From positions 208,725 to 272,724 of the forward strand of contig NZ_BONY01000002.1 of the NCBI RefSeq assembly GCF_016862955.1: a DNA stretch of 64,000 nt, given 5' to 3'. The notes under the pieces were generated by a model that searched no databases, had not been told where the DNA came from, and worked only from the letters and a program-made list of their open reading frames with translations. The position numbers and the translations under genes are program-made. This DNA comes from Rhizocola hellebori. GTDB lineage: Bacteria; Actinomycetota; Actinomycetes; Mycobacteriales; Micromonosporaceae. Within the stretch, counting starts at the first letter, position 1; every line of letters begins with the position of its first letter. Shown here one piece after another: positions 34,594 through 42,902 of the stretch.

Positions 34594-34962
34594 ATGCGAT
34601 TGTTCAGGGTGATCGTTCCGGTGTCGGACATTGACGCCGCTGCCCGGTTCTATGAGAACCTGTTGGGGCTCAACGGAAAACGCGTATCCAGCGGGCGGCA
34701 CTACCTCGACTGCGAGGGCACCATCCTGGCCCTGTTCAGCCCACGTGACGACACCGACCCGTGGGACGCCCAGCCCAATCCGGAGCCGATCTACTTCGCC
34801 GTCGACGACCTCGAATCCGTGCAACAGCGAGCGATCGGGCTGGACGCGCAGATCGATGACCCGATCGCTGTCCAGCCCTGGGGCGAGCGTTCCTTCTATC
34901 TTCGGGATCCCTACGGCAACCGCCTGTGCATGGTGGACCGATCCACCCTCTTCACGGGCTGA
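34594..34962 (+). CDS. VOC / glyoxalase-fold protein
   Basis: 122 residues, one vicinal-oxygen-chelate unit of two beta-alpha-beta-beta-beta modules. It begins FRVIVPVSDIDAAARFYENLLG and ends with FYLRDPYGNRLCMVD, both family signatures. Possible metal ligands include His near residue 35 (GRHYLD) and Glu near 65. GGGAGG sits 6 bases before ATG, so the start is clear. VOC proteins act as lyases, dioxygenases or antibiotic-sequestering resistance proteins; nothing here chooses. Monocistronic, convergent on the hydrolase gene. Confidence 0.85.
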   Translation: MRLFRVIVPVSDIDAAARFYENLLGLNGKRVSSGRHYLDCEGTILALFSPRDDTDPWDAQPNPEPIYFAVDDLESVQQRAIGLDAQIDDPIAVQPWGERSFYLRDPYGNRLCMVDRSTLFTG

Positions 34963-34969
34963 GCCTCGG

Positions 34970-35782
34970 CTATAGACCGTGCCGGTCCAGGAATTCGCGC
35001 AGGGCGGCGTTGAACCGTTGCGGGTGTTCCATGCTCGGCACGTGCGCGGAGTCGGGAAAATCGATCCGCTCCACGCCGGCCACCCCTTCGGTGAGCAGGT
35101 CGGCCGAAGCGCGGGTGCCCGAGGTGTCCAATGCGCCGATGACCACCAGCAGCGGGCAGGCGACTTCGGCGAGGCGTGCCGCCGCGGGATTCGGGGTCGG
35201 CAGGATGGTCGGTTCGGGTTCCTTCCTGGTCTCGATCTCGTAGATCATCTGCCGGACCTTCTGCCGCACAGCATCCGGCGCGCGTCCTTCGGGCTGCAGT
35301 GGGCCATCGACCCACACCTGTGTCTCCAGATCGACCAGCGCTTCCCAGTCCTTGGCCGTCCACAGTGCTTCAATCCGATCGAAGATCGCGGTCTGCTCGG
35401 CCGGGCCCTGGTGTTGCGAGCCGCTGACACCGCCGCATACCCAGACCAGCGCGGCCACCCGATCCGGCGACGCGAGAGTGAAGTCAAGGCTGTGCTGGCC
35501 ACCGCGTGAGCAGCCCACCAGAACGGCATCGGCGATCTGCAGCCGATCCAGAACGGCACGAAGATCATCTATCGGTGAGAACTCCACGGCCTCGGATCTC
35601 GACCGGCCGAAGCCACGGCTGTCGAAGCGCACCACGGTGTGGTCCTTCGAGAATTCTTCGACCTGTGGCTCCCACATCGTCAGATCGGCTATCCCGGCGT
35701 GGACGAGGACGATGGGCGACCCGGCGCCAACGCGCTCGAAATACAGCTCTCCCCCGGGGACGGGAACGTATCCGCTATCCAT
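34970..35782 (-). CDS. alpha/beta hydrolase
   Basis: 270 residues. Fold markers: oxyanion-side PIVLVHAGIADLTMW, strand-5 nucleophile elbow LVGCSRGGQHS (Ser about residue 97), acid in VVIGALDTSGT, and His in FPDSAHVPSMEHP close to the end. The core size and lid (AIFDRIEALWTAKDWE) resemble 3-oxoadipate enol-lactonase and related C-C or ester hydrolases, without a specific substrate signal. A leaderless -10 box 7 bases upstream selects this ATG; an in-frame extension of 132 codons runs antisense across the DUF899 gene and is rejected. Confidence 0.88.
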   Translation of the reverse strand: MDSGYVPVPGGELYFERVGAGSPIVLVHAGIADLTMWEPQVEEFSKDHTVVRFDSRGFGRSRSEAVEFSPIDDLRAVLDRLQIADAVLVGCSRGGQHSLDFTLASPDRVAALVWVCGGVSGSQHQGPAEQTAIFDRIEALWTAKDWEALVDLETQVWVDGPLQPEGRAPDAVRQKVRQMIYEIETRKEPEPTILPTPNPAAARLAEVACPLLVVIGALDTSGTRASADLLTEGVAGVERIDFPDSAHVPSMEHPQRFNAALREFLDRHGL

Positions 35783-35789
35783 TCCGGCG

Positions 35790-35795
35790 ATCGTA
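35790..35795 (-). promoter_or_regulatory. -10 box, leaderless start of the hydrolase
   Basis: TACGAT on the minus strand lies 7 bases before ATG 35782, in the 60-base divergent gap shared with the DUF899 gene. Confidence 0.45.
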
Positions 35796-35842
35796 GCGAA
35801 AGGTGTTGTTACGTATCCTCCGGCCGGGGTAGAAAGGGTGAT

Positions 35843-36586
35843 ATGACAGAGATGCCGGAAGCTGAGCATGCCCTTCCGCAGATCGCCGATCGGCAGACCT
35901 GGCAGGCGAGGATCGACGAACTTCGGTTCAAGGAAAAGGCCCACACCAGGGCCGGGGACGCATTGGCCGCGCAACGCCGCCGGCTGCCGATGGTGCAAGT
36001 CGATGCGCAGACCCCGCTTATCGGCGCCGACGGCCCGGTGCCGTTGATCGACATCTTCGACGGCCGGTCCCAGCTGATCGCCTACTTCCAGATGTGGCAT
36101 ACCGGCAAGCCCGCGGCGCAGCAGTGCGAGGGCTGCACCTTCTCCACCTCCCACATCAACGAGTTGTCCTACCTGCACTCACGCGACGTCAGCTACGCCA
36201 CCTTCTGCGAGGGACCCTACGAGGAGAGCTCGCGCTATCGCGACTTCATGGGCTGGACCATTCCCTGGTACTCGGTGCCGCAAGAGTCTGTGGACCGGTT
36301 GGTGGCCAACAGGTTCTTCGGCATCCTCGTCACCTATCTGCGCGACGACGACAAGGTCTACGAGACCTACTGGACCACCGGCCGCGGCAACGAGCGGATG
36401 GCGCCGTCCTACGGGCTGCTGGACCTGACCGTCTACGGCCGGCAGGAATTCTGGGAGGACTCGCCCAAAGGCTGGCCGCAGCACTGGAATGCCACCGGGG
36501 GCCAGTTCCGGCAGGACGGCCGTCCCACCGCCCAGTGGTCACGAATCCACGCCGGCCACAGCGACGACCTCGGCACCTCAGCGTAA
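35843..36586 (+). CDS. DUF899 thioredoxin-like protein
   Basis: 247 residues. It shows the DUF899 pattern: an N-terminal helical KEKAHTRAGDALAAQRRRLPMV, then FDGRSQLIAYFQMWHTGKPAAQQCEGCTF, then SYATFCEGPYEE and RDFMGWTIPWYSV, and the terminal YGLLDLTVYGRQEFWED. The C-x-x-C pair (QCEGCTF) sits where thioredoxin-fold proteins carry the active site, so a redox role is plausible but unproven for the family. GAAAGGGTG precedes ATG by about 4-10 bases. Divergent from the alpha/beta hydrolase. Confidence 0.85.
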   Translation: MTEMPEAEHALPQIADRQTWQARIDELRFKEKAHTRAGDALAAQRRRLPMVQVDAQTPLIGADGPVPLIDIFDGRSQLIAYFQMWHTGKPAAQQCEGCTFSTSHINELSYLHSRDVSYATFCEGPYEESSRYRDFMGWTIPWYSVPQESVDRLVANRFFGILVTYLRDDDKVYETYWTTGRGNERMAPSYGLLDLTVYGRQEFWEDSPKGWPQHWNATGGQFRQDGRPTAQWSRIHAGHSDDLGTSA

Positions 36587-36664
36587 CCGCGGCTTGTCCC
36601 GGCGGCCCACCACATTGGACAGTTGGGCTGCGTGTTTCGTGCAGGGGTTAATGTTCTTGCGTCA

Positions 36665-36678
36665 AGATCACGTGATCT
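36665..36678 (+). promoter_or_regulatory. perfect 14-base palindrome, operator candidate
   Basis: AGATCACGTGATCT is a perfect palindrome 62 bases before the start of the small secreted protein. A TTGCGT box lies just before it (36658-36663), so a bound protein could control that promoter. Confidence 0.45.
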
Positions 36679-36740
36679 CCACAATGGGCTCCGCTGCAAA
36701 GAAGCAGCCGCTTTGCTATCCGAACCCATGGGGGAATTGC

Positions 36741-37154
36741 ATGTCAGTAAGGCTGACCACCCGGCTCGCCGCGGTCCTGCTGATGATCGCGGGGGTCTTC
36801 GCTGTCCCCTCGACCGCATCGGCCGCCACCTTCGTTTGCGGCTCATCGGACATCAACGGGTCGTTCCTATTCCGCGCCTGCATCGACGACACCGATCAGG
36901 GCCAGATGTGGTACGAGCTCCAGATCACCAACAGGTCCACCATCAGCAGGTCGGTGACCTGGAACATCTCCTACTTCACGCAGAGCATTCTCTTCTCCTG
37001 CAGCGGAACGCGGACGACGTCGATCGGCGCCCAGCAGACCGCCAAGTACTACTGCGTCGGCGTGAAGTACATCGGCCGGACCTACATGAACGTCAGCAAG
37101 GTCACGGTCGGTAGCACAACAGTGCACGTCGCCTCCCCGACGTTGTACTTCTAA
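36741..37154 (+). CDS. small secreted Cys-containing protein
   Basis: 137 residues. Signal peptide MSVRLTTRLAAVLLMIAGVF with cleavage near TASAA (about 28). The mature part of about 110 residues is beta-rich with four cysteines (FVCGSSD, FRACIDD, FSCSGT, YYCVGV), so two disulphides are likely. I do not recognise the family. A GGGGA run 6 bases upstream may serve as the ribosome site. A palindromic operator candidate lies upstream and a good hairpin terminator downstream, so this is a single-gene unit. Confidence 0.7.
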   Translation: MSVRLTTRLAAVLLMIAGVFAVPSTASAATFVCGSSDINGSFLFRACIDDTDQGQMWYELQITNRSTISRSVTWNISYFTQSILFSCSGTRTTSIGAQQTAKYYCVGVKYIGRTYMNVSKVTVGSTTVHVASPTLYF

Positions 37155-37160
37155 AAGGTC

Positions 37161-37188
37161 GAGGCCGAGCTGGGAAGTGCTCGGCCTC
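37161..37188. terminator. hairpin between convergent genes
   Basis: GAGGCCGAGC (37161-37170) and GCTCGGCCTC (37179-37188) form a perfect 10-base stem with an 8-base loop. It lies between the secreted protein stop and the muramidase stop and can serve both. Confidence 0.85.
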
Positions 37189-37191
37189 TTC

Positions 37192-39309
37192 CTAGCCTTC
37201 AGCCCGTTGGCCCGTGCCGGTCAGCATCGCTTTCAGCTCCTCATAGCTGATCCGCCACGCGTTGACGTCGCAGATGTTGGGCGCGCCGGGCACCTTCGCC
37301 CGCGAGCTGTACTGCCAGCCCTCGGGCACCCGGTTGCCGTACTCCGCCCAGCCGCGCCCGTCGTTGCCGCCGATCTGTTCGTAAAGCTCCTTAAAGTCCT
37401 CGTTGGCTTCCCGCGGATAGTTAGACGCGATCAGCGGCCCGCGGAACTCGCGCAGATCAGGCTGGCCCAGATGTTTGGACCAGTTCCACGGCGGCAGGTA
37501 TGCCACCAATATCCGGTTGTCGACCTCGGCCCACCGGTCGTCGAAGCGGCGCACGTCCTCCCAGCGCGGCCACATCTCGGCCTTGATCAGCTCGGAGTAG
37601 CGCTCGATGTCGAGCATGGCCCAGTTCGCACGGTTCCTATCCAGCTCGCGGCGCAGCCAGTCGACCTGACGGTTGATCGAGGCCTGATCGCCGCGCACCA
37701 GGTTGTGGTAGCCGCCACGCAAGCCCATCCCGGCCTCTCTGGCCGCGCGGGAGAAGCTGGCGAAATGGTAGGTGGGCCACTGGTATCCCTCCGGATCGCC
37801 ATAGCTGGCCCGGGCACACATTCCGGCTATCCCGGCGCCCCGGATGCGAGCCCAGTCAAGGTTTCCGCCGCGCCGATTCCAGTCGTGCTGGCTGACATCG
37901 ATCGTGAACACCGGCGCGGTCTTGGGCCGCAGCGGTGTCCGCGTGACCAGGCCCTCGATCTTGGAGGCTGCCGTCGTGGGCGCCGCGTAAGCGATCGGTG
38001 CGGCGACAAGAGCGGCCAAGATCCCGCGACGCGTCACCGTGCCGGCCAGCGCCCTGGGCTTGCGGCCCGCCTTGGTGTCCGTCACGAGCACCTGCAGCGA
38101 GGTGTCCGATGCCGGCAAAGCCTTCTCATCCGGGCTCGCCGCCGCGGACTCAGCCGCCCCCTCGACCGTCGCCTTGACCGCAGCCTGTTTCACCACGGGT
38201 TCGGCCTCAGCCGCGACGGGCTGCTTGCCCGCCGGTTTGACCTCGGGCGGGGCGGGCTGGCTGGCCGCCGTTTCAGCCAGCGGCTTGGCCTTCGCGGCGG
38301 CACGCCGCTTGGCCCGCGGTTTGACTTCGGGCGCGGCGAGCTGCCCAGCCGCCGCCTCAGCCAGCGCCTTGACCTCTGCCGCGGCAATTGCCTGGGCAGC
38401 CAACTCGGCCGCTTTGACATCCGACGCAGCAGGCCGGTTGGCCCCAGACCCGCCAGGCCGCTTGGCCTCGGACCCGCCAGGCCGCTTGGCCTCGGACCCG
38501 CCAGGCTGCTTAGCCTCGGCCGCGGCAGGCCGCTTGGCCTCAGACCCGCCAGGCTGCTTAGCCTCGGCCGCGGCAGGCTGCTTGGCCTCCGCCGCGGCGG
38601 GCCGGTTGGCTGCCGGTTCGGCCAGCGGCTTCACCTCAGAGGTGGCGGGCTGCTTGGTCACCGGCTTCACGTCGGGCGCGGTGGGCCGGTCGGGCGTTGG
38701 GCGGCGGGTCGAGGTGATGAGCTCGTGGCGGCCATTGCGGCGGGCCACTTCGCGCGCTTCCAGCGCCAGGGTGTAGAGCCGGACGAACTGCTGCAGATCG
38801 GCCACCATCGCCGACTCGGACGACAGGCTGTCTAGGCGGTAGGTGAGCGACACGATGTTGGCATGCTCGAAATCCACCGACAACGCCGCGGTGGATTGCA
38901 GGTCAAAGGCGACGCTCAGGTCGCCGATGTCGGCGGGGCGCATCACCGCACGGATCGCGGCCGCCTGCATCGCCACCACCGTCCGCGCCTGGGCCCGCCC
39001 GAGATGATCGGCCATCTCGCCCACGCCCTGGTTGAGGGTGAGCGTCACGGTGCTCATGTCCTCGGCGAACAAGTAGGCGACAAAAATGCCGTGTCGGATA
39101 GTCGTCGTTTCTTCCGGATGGAAGATGGCGATCATCGGTGTGACCGCGGGTTCCCCGCTTCCGCCGAAGCATTCGACCAGGTGGCCGGCTGGAATCCATT
39201 GCCTGAACTGGTCTTGTGCCTGGCCCAGCAAACGATGTGCCTGGCTCGACATCGGCAACTGCCGGTCGTACTGGGCACCGATCTCGCCGATCAGCTTGCG
39301 CAGCCGCAC
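37192..39309 (-). CDS. MrcB_N-like domain fused to GH25 muramidase via a repeat linker and Tat-like segment
   Basis: 705 residues. GTG start 6 bases after GAGAGGAA. Residues about 1-190 match the MrcB_N (DUF3578) fold: MIAIFHPEETTTIRHGIFVAYLF, EDMSTVTLTLNQGVGEM, AAIRAVM, FDLQSTAALSVDFEHANIVSL, SSESAMVADLQQF. This domain in McrB-type proteins binds modified DNA. Residues 205-420 are a low-complexity Ala/Pro/Lys linker with 8-residue repeats. An internal VTRRGILAALVAAPIAYAAP (about 424-443) looks like a Tat signal or signal anchor. Residues 455-705 are a GH25 lysozyme: FTIDVSQHDW, MCARASYGD, GLRGGYHNL, and the catalytic MLDIERY (D-x-E). The layout predicts a cytoplasmic sensor half and an exported wall-cutting half. 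Function is inference. Confidence 0.82.
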   Translation of the reverse strand: MRLRKLIGEIGAQYDRQLPMSSQAHRLLGQAQDQFRQWIPAGHLVECFGGSGEPAVTPMIAIFHPEETTTIRHGIFVAYLFAEDMSTVTLTLNQGVGEMADHLGRAQARTVVAMQAAAIRAVMRPADIGDLSVAFDLQSTAALSVDFEHANIVSLTYRLDSLSSESAMVADLQQFVRLYTLALEAREVARRNGRHELITSTRRPTPDRPTAPDVKPVTKQPATSEVKPLAEPAANRPAAAEAKQPAAAEAKQPGGSEAKRPAAAEAKQPGGSEAKRPGGSEAKRPGGSGANRPAASDVKAAELAAQAIAAAEVKALAEAAAGQLAAPEVKPRAKRRAAAKAKPLAETAASQPAPPEVKPAGKQPVAAEAEPVVKQAAVKATVEGAAESAAASPDEKALPASDTSLQVLVTDTKAGRKPRALAGTVTRRGILAALVAAPIAYAAPTTAASKIEGLVTRTPLRPKTAPVFTIDVSQHDWNRRGGNLDWARIRGAGIAGMCARASYGDPEGYQWPTYHFASFSRAAREAGMGLRGGYHNLVRGDQASINRQVDWLRRELDRNRANWAMLDIERYSELIKAEMWPRWEDVRRFDDRWAEVDNRILVAYLPPWNWSKHLGQPDLREFRGPLIASNYPREANEDFKELYEQIGGNDGRGWAEYGNRVPEGWQYSSRAKVPGAPNICDVNAWRISYEELKAMLTGTGQRAEG
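38432..38623 (-). repeat. 24-base tandem coding repeat in the muramidase linker
   Basis: About eight copies of a 24-base unit, read on the minus strand as RPGGSEAK / RPAAAEAK / QPGGSEAK variants. Adjacent copies near 38455-38510 are nearly identical in DNA, so expansion or contraction by slippage is likely. Confidence 0.85.
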
Positions 39310-39558
39310 GCCGGATTCCTCTCGTATCGATCGCGTGCCGAAGGGGGGTCAGTCGGCCGCGATGTGTGGTGGGAATCGATTCGCGGGTAAGGGGGTCAAG
39401 GGGTTAGGGGTTAAATTTTTGTGCCGTTGCGGCGAGGGTATCGGGGGCTGTCCAGCTCGTCGTCGGCCTAACGGGGGGAGAACCCGCAACACGGTAGCCG
39501 CACCCACCCGTCACCTGCCAAGATTTCAAAGGGCCAGCTTTCCGACAGCAGCAGGCGA
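39310..39558. other. non-coding gap upstream of the muramidase gene
   Basis: No convincing gene. Around 39388-39420 a G-rich run with GGGGTCAAGGGGTTAGGGG is followed by the AT stretch TTAAATTTTT, unusual for this genome. It may hold the promoter of the muramidase gene, but no clear -35/-10 pair is seen. Confidence 0.5.
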
Positions 39559-39596
39559 GGTGGTGGGCCGGCACGTTTCGCTGCTGGCCCACCACC
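39559..39596 (-). terminator. hairpin after the first Cys-repeat gene
   Basis: GGTGGTGGGCC (39559-39569) pairs with GGCCCACCACC (39586-39596): an 11-base stem with a 16-base loop, 9 bases after the gene's stop at 39606. Confidence 0.8.
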
Positions 39597-39605
39597 GCGG
39601 TTTGG

Positions 39606-40475
39606 CTAATCCACGCAGATCACGTCTGCCGACAATTCCCAATCGTCCGGGGTACCGGTCTCGTCCTCGCTGGCCGAGGCGACGCCAAACTGATCAGCCT
39701 GGTACGAGCCCGGCCGCAGGCTGGTCAAGGCCACCTCGCCGTGCGCGCCGTTGAGGTCGACGCCGGCGCTGAGGGCCTTTCGGCCCGCCGTGCAGGTGGT
39801 GTACTCGGTGGTGGTGGGATAGGACGTTTGGTTGTCGCTGCTTTGCAGCTCCCAGCCGGTGGGCGGGTCCGCGCAGATGGCGTAGGAACGGATCCACCAG
39901 GTGGCGTTGGTCCCGTCTTCGTACTCATAGGCCGACGCTTTGACTCCGGTCAGGTCCAGGTCGACATCGGTGACCACGATCTGGCCCTGGCCGGTCGACT
40001 GTTCGACCCCGGCGGCCAGCGGCTTGGTCTCTCCCGGGCAGTCGGAACGCACGGAGTGATAGTTGTCGGAGTTGGTCGCCCCGATGTGGCTGACCAGCGT
40101 CCATCCTGGCGGCTGTTCGGCGCACATCGCGTAGACCGACAGGCTCCACGGCTGGTTGTACCAGTTGTAGTCCTCATGAACCTGGGCGATCACGCTGTGC
40201 TGGAAGGGCTTGAGGATCTGCAACCGCAGCTGCGCCGAGGCGGGGTTGACCGAGAAGCCCATACCGACGACGGTCTTGTTGTTCGGGCAGGTCACCGAGG
40301 CGAGCTTGATGGAGTCGTCACTGGTCGGGTCGGTATCGGACACCATCACCAGGCCGACCAGCGGCTGGCGGGTCACGGCCGTGGCCGGCGGAGCCGCCGC
40401 CACGGTCAGGCTGGCGGCTGCCAGTAGCAATACGGCGGCCTGGCGCTGCCACCGCGCGATGGGACTGAGCGTCAT
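39606..40475 (-). CDS. secreted three-repeat Cys-rich protein, paralogue 1
   Basis: 289 residues. GGGAGG 5 bases before ATG; signal peptide ends near PATAV (about 34). The mature part is three repeats of about 80 residues, each beginning with a Cys-Pro or Cys plus a GxG-type turn (VTCPNNKTVVGMGF, SDCPGETKPLAAG, TTCTAGRKALSAG) and ending with a Trp and a Cys near SVYAMC, SYAICA or DVICVD. Each repeat probably closes one disulphide. The gene at 44221-45078 encodes the same design, so these are paralogues. No enzyme motif; probably a binding or envelope protein. Transcribed alone before a hairpin terminator. Confidence 0.75.
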   Translation of the reverse strand: MTLSPIARWQRQAAVLLLAAASLTVAAAPPATAVTRQPLVGLVMVSDTDPTSDDSIKLASVTCPNNKTVVGMGFSVNPASAQLRLQILKPFQHSVIAQVHEDYNWYNQPWSLSVYAMCAEQPPGWTLVSHIGATNSDNYHSVRSDCPGETKPLAAGVEQSTGQGQIVVTDVDLDLTGVKASAYEYEDGTNATWWIRSYAICADPPTGWELQSSDNQTSYPTTTEYTTCTAGRKALSAGVDLNGAHGEVALTSLRPGSYQADQFGVASASEDETGTPDDWELSADVICVD

Positions 40476-40491
40476 GTCGTCCTCCCTGGGA

Positions 40492-40510
40492 ACCGGTGCC
40501 GATCACCGGT
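40492..40510 (-). promoter_or_regulatory. inverted repeat, operator candidate
   Basis: ACCGGTG (40492-40498) and CACCGGT (40504-40510) flank 5 bases, 17 bases upstream of the secreted protein start, where a repressor or hairpin would affect initiation. Confidence 0.4.
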
Positions 40511-40564
40511 GCTGCGCCCAGCGTTAGGACGGTCATCATGGGCCGATCACGGCCGCGTCACAGG

Positions 40565-41566
40565 TCAGCGCGGACTGAGCGTGCGCGGCAGGCCGAAGTA
40601 CGACAGCACGCTGTCCTCGAAGCGGGACAGGGCGCAGACCCGCTCGCCGCGCACGGTGACGGTGATCAGGCCGGTGGCGTGGCGTAGCCCGGTGGCCCCA
40701 CGCAGGTAGGTCCCGAAGGCCGGCCCGCCGTTGGCCCGGGTCGGGACCAGCTCGAACCTTCTTCCGGAGCCGAACAGGTGGCCAAAGAACCTGCCGACCA
40801 CCTCTTTGCCCTGGTACTCGAAGGGCATCGGCGGCATGGAGATGAACACATCGTCGGTGAGCAGGGCTACCAGCGCGTCGACGTCGGCTGACTCGTAGGC
40901 GCTGACGAACTTCGCCACCGTCGCCCTCTCCCCCGGTGAGGGTGCGGCCGGGGTCGGGTCGGCTTGCGCGGGCCTGCCGTGCAAGGTGGCACGTGCCCGT
41001 TTCAGGGCACTGTTGACCGAGTCGACAGTCGAATCCAGCATCTCGGCGGTCTCCGCGGCGGCAAAGCCCAGGACATCGCGCAGGACAAGCACGGCGACCT
41101 GGCGGGGAGGCAGCATCTGCAGCGCGGCGATGAACGCCAGCGAGATGGATTCGGTCAGCTCATAGCGGGCTTCCGGGCCGGGCGGCACGCTAGACGTACC
41201 CTCCAAAAGAGCGTCTGGAAAGGGCTGCAGCCACACGACCTCGCCCAGGCTGGTCGGCTCCGGCGGCGCCTGCACGCCGGGGACGTTCCACTCCTGGGCC
41301 GGCCGGCGGCCAGCCGCACGACGCGCGTTGAGGCACCGGTTGGTCGCTATCCGGTAGAGCCAGGTGCGCATCGAGGCACGCCCTTCGAACCCGCCCAGGC
41401 CCTGCCAGGCGGCCAGCAGCGTCTCCTGCAGAACGTCCTCGGCGTCCTGGAAAGAGCCGAGCATCCGGTAGCAGTGCACCTGCAGCTCCCGGCGATAGGG
41501 CTCGATCAGCTCGCGGAAGGCATCCTCCTGCCCGGCCCGAGCCCTTGCGAGTAGATCAGCTGTCAT
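40565..41566 (-). CDS. ECF sigma factor with C-terminal SnoaL-like domain
   Basis: 333 residues. Sigma region 2: FRELIEPYRRELQVHCYRMLGSFQDAEDVLQETLLAAWQGL and MRTWLYRIATNRCLNARR; region 4: LPPRQVAVLVLRDVLGFAAAETAEMLDSTVDSVNSALKRARATL. The remaining C-terminal 125 residues (ATVAKFVSAYESADVDALVALLTDDVFISMPPMPFEYQGKEVV...) form an NTF2/SnoaL-like fold, which in such sigma factors replaces an anti-sigma factor by modulating activity in cis. This is the TIGR02960-like group. Start chosen after AAGGTGGAA; an upstream ATG nine codons earlier is also possible. No anti-sigma gene lies nearby. Regulon unknown. Confidence 0.88.
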   Translation of the reverse strand: MTADLLARARAGQEDAFRELIEPYRRELQVHCYRMLGSFQDAEDVLQETLLAAWQGLGGFEGRASMRTWLYRIATNRCLNARRAAGRRPAQEWNVPGVQAPPEPTSLGEVVWLQPFPDALLEGTSSVPPGPEARYELTESISLAFIAALQMLPPRQVAVLVLRDVLGFAAAETAEMLDSTVDSVNSALKRARATLHGRPAQADPTPAAPSPGERATVAKFVSAYESADVDALVALLTDDVFISMPPMPFEYQGKEVVGRFFGHLFGSGRRFELVPTRANGGPAFGTYLRGATGLRHATGLITVTVRGERVCALSRFEDSVLSYFGLPRTLSPR

Positions 41567-41667
41567 CAGTTCCACCTTAGTGCCGCCTTCCATTGCCTTG
41601 TCTGTACAGACACCGGCCGGGCGGCCAACTGGGCGGTGGCGCGATCCGAAGGTGGCACAGTGGAGCG

Positions 41668-42890
41668 GTGAGCGATCTGTTGCTGCGCGGTGCTCGGGTT
41701 CTCGACGTGGTCGCCGGGGTCTACCTCGACAATCACGATGTGCTGGTCAGGGCCGGGCGGATCACCGCGGTCGGGCGTGACCTGAGCGCAGACGACGTGC
41801 CCGCGGTCGACCTGACCGGCCGCACGTTGCTCCCCGGGCTCATCGACTGCCATGTCCATCTGCTCGCGGTCACCGCGGACCTGGCCTCCTTGCATACCGC
41901 TTCGCCGATGTATGTCGGCGCGCAAGCGGCCGTGCTCATGCGGGAGATGCTCGCCCGGGGCTTCACCTCTGTACGCGACAACGCCGGCGCGGACTACGGC
42001 CTGGCCCAGGCGCAAGCCGACGGTCTGCTGCCGGGGCCTCGGGTGTTCTTCTGCGGGCGGGCCTTGTCACAGACCGGCGGCCACGGCGACTCGCGCCGCC
42101 GCGGTCAGCACACCATCGACACCTACCCCTGCTGCCCGGTGATGACACGGGTCGTTGACGGGGTGGACGCGATCCGCCAGGCGGCCCGCGAAGAGCTGCG
42201 CAACGGCGCGCACCACATCAAGATCATGGTGTCGGGTGGTGTCGCATCACCGACCGACGAGGTCGACGCGACGCAATACTCCCTCGACGAAATCCGGGCG
42301 GTCGTCGAGGAGGCTCAGGCCGCGGGCAAATACGTCTCCGCGCACGCCTATCCCGGCGCGGCGATCAGCCGGGCGGTGCGGTGCGGCGTGCGGTCGATCG
42401 AACACGGCAACCTGCTCGACGAACAGAGCCTGGAGCTGATGGTCGAGCACGGCACCTTCCTGACGCCCACGCTGACCACCTACTGGGCCCTGAAAACCGA
42501 AGGCCCCCAATGGGGCTGCCACCGGCCAGCCACGCCAAGGTCGATGCGGTCCTCGATGCCGGGCTGGAAGCCTTGCGCCTGGCCCACCTGGCCGGGGTCA
42601 AGCTCTGCTACGGCACCGACTGCCTCGGCGGAATGCAACGACATCAGTTGCGCGAGTTCACGATCCGCGCCCAGGTCCAGCCGGCCATCGAGGTGATCCG
42701 GGCCGCCACGGTCAACGCCGCCGAGCTGCTGGGCCAGACCGGCCGGCTCGGCGTGATCGCCGAAGGTGCCCACGCCGACCTGGTCGTCGTCGACGGTGAC
42801 CCGCTCGCCGACATCTCCGTCCTGGTGAGCGCCAACGGCACCCAGCCGGCCGTCATCCAGGCCGGCCGGGTGGTGTCGGGAACGCTGTGA
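41668..42890 (+). pseudogene. amidohydrolase (prolidase-like), interrupted by a frameshift
   Basis: Reading starts at GTG 41668 after a CACAGT box (41656-41661, 6-base gap). Motifs in order: LIDCHVHLLAVTADL (HxH metal pair), HHIKIMVSGGVASP (candidate carboxylated Lys), YVSAHAYPGAAIS, RSIEHGNLLDE, then in another frame VKLCYGTDCLGGMQ (metal Asp) and VLVSANGTQPAVIQAGRVVSGTL. Frame changes between about 42500 and 42516, near CCCCC (42504-42508) and GGGG (42512-42515), equivalent to a one-base deletion. Combined length is about 407 residues, normal for Xaa-Arg or imidazolonepropionase-like amidohydrolases. All expected residues survive on both sides, so this is either a recent mutation, an assembly error, or less likely a programmed -1 shift. 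Confidence 0.8.
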
Positions 42891-42902
42891 GCCGCAAGCT
42901 TT

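Noticed and set aside
38432..38623. CRISPR-like repeat array
   Set aside because: Unit is 24 bases with no spacers, stays in frame and encodes a Pro/Ala/Lys linker.
42495..42520. Programmed -1 frameshift in the amidohydrolase
   Set aside because: The junction has homopolymers but no convincing slippery heptamer with a downstream pseudoknot, and amidohydrolases are not known to need frameshifting.
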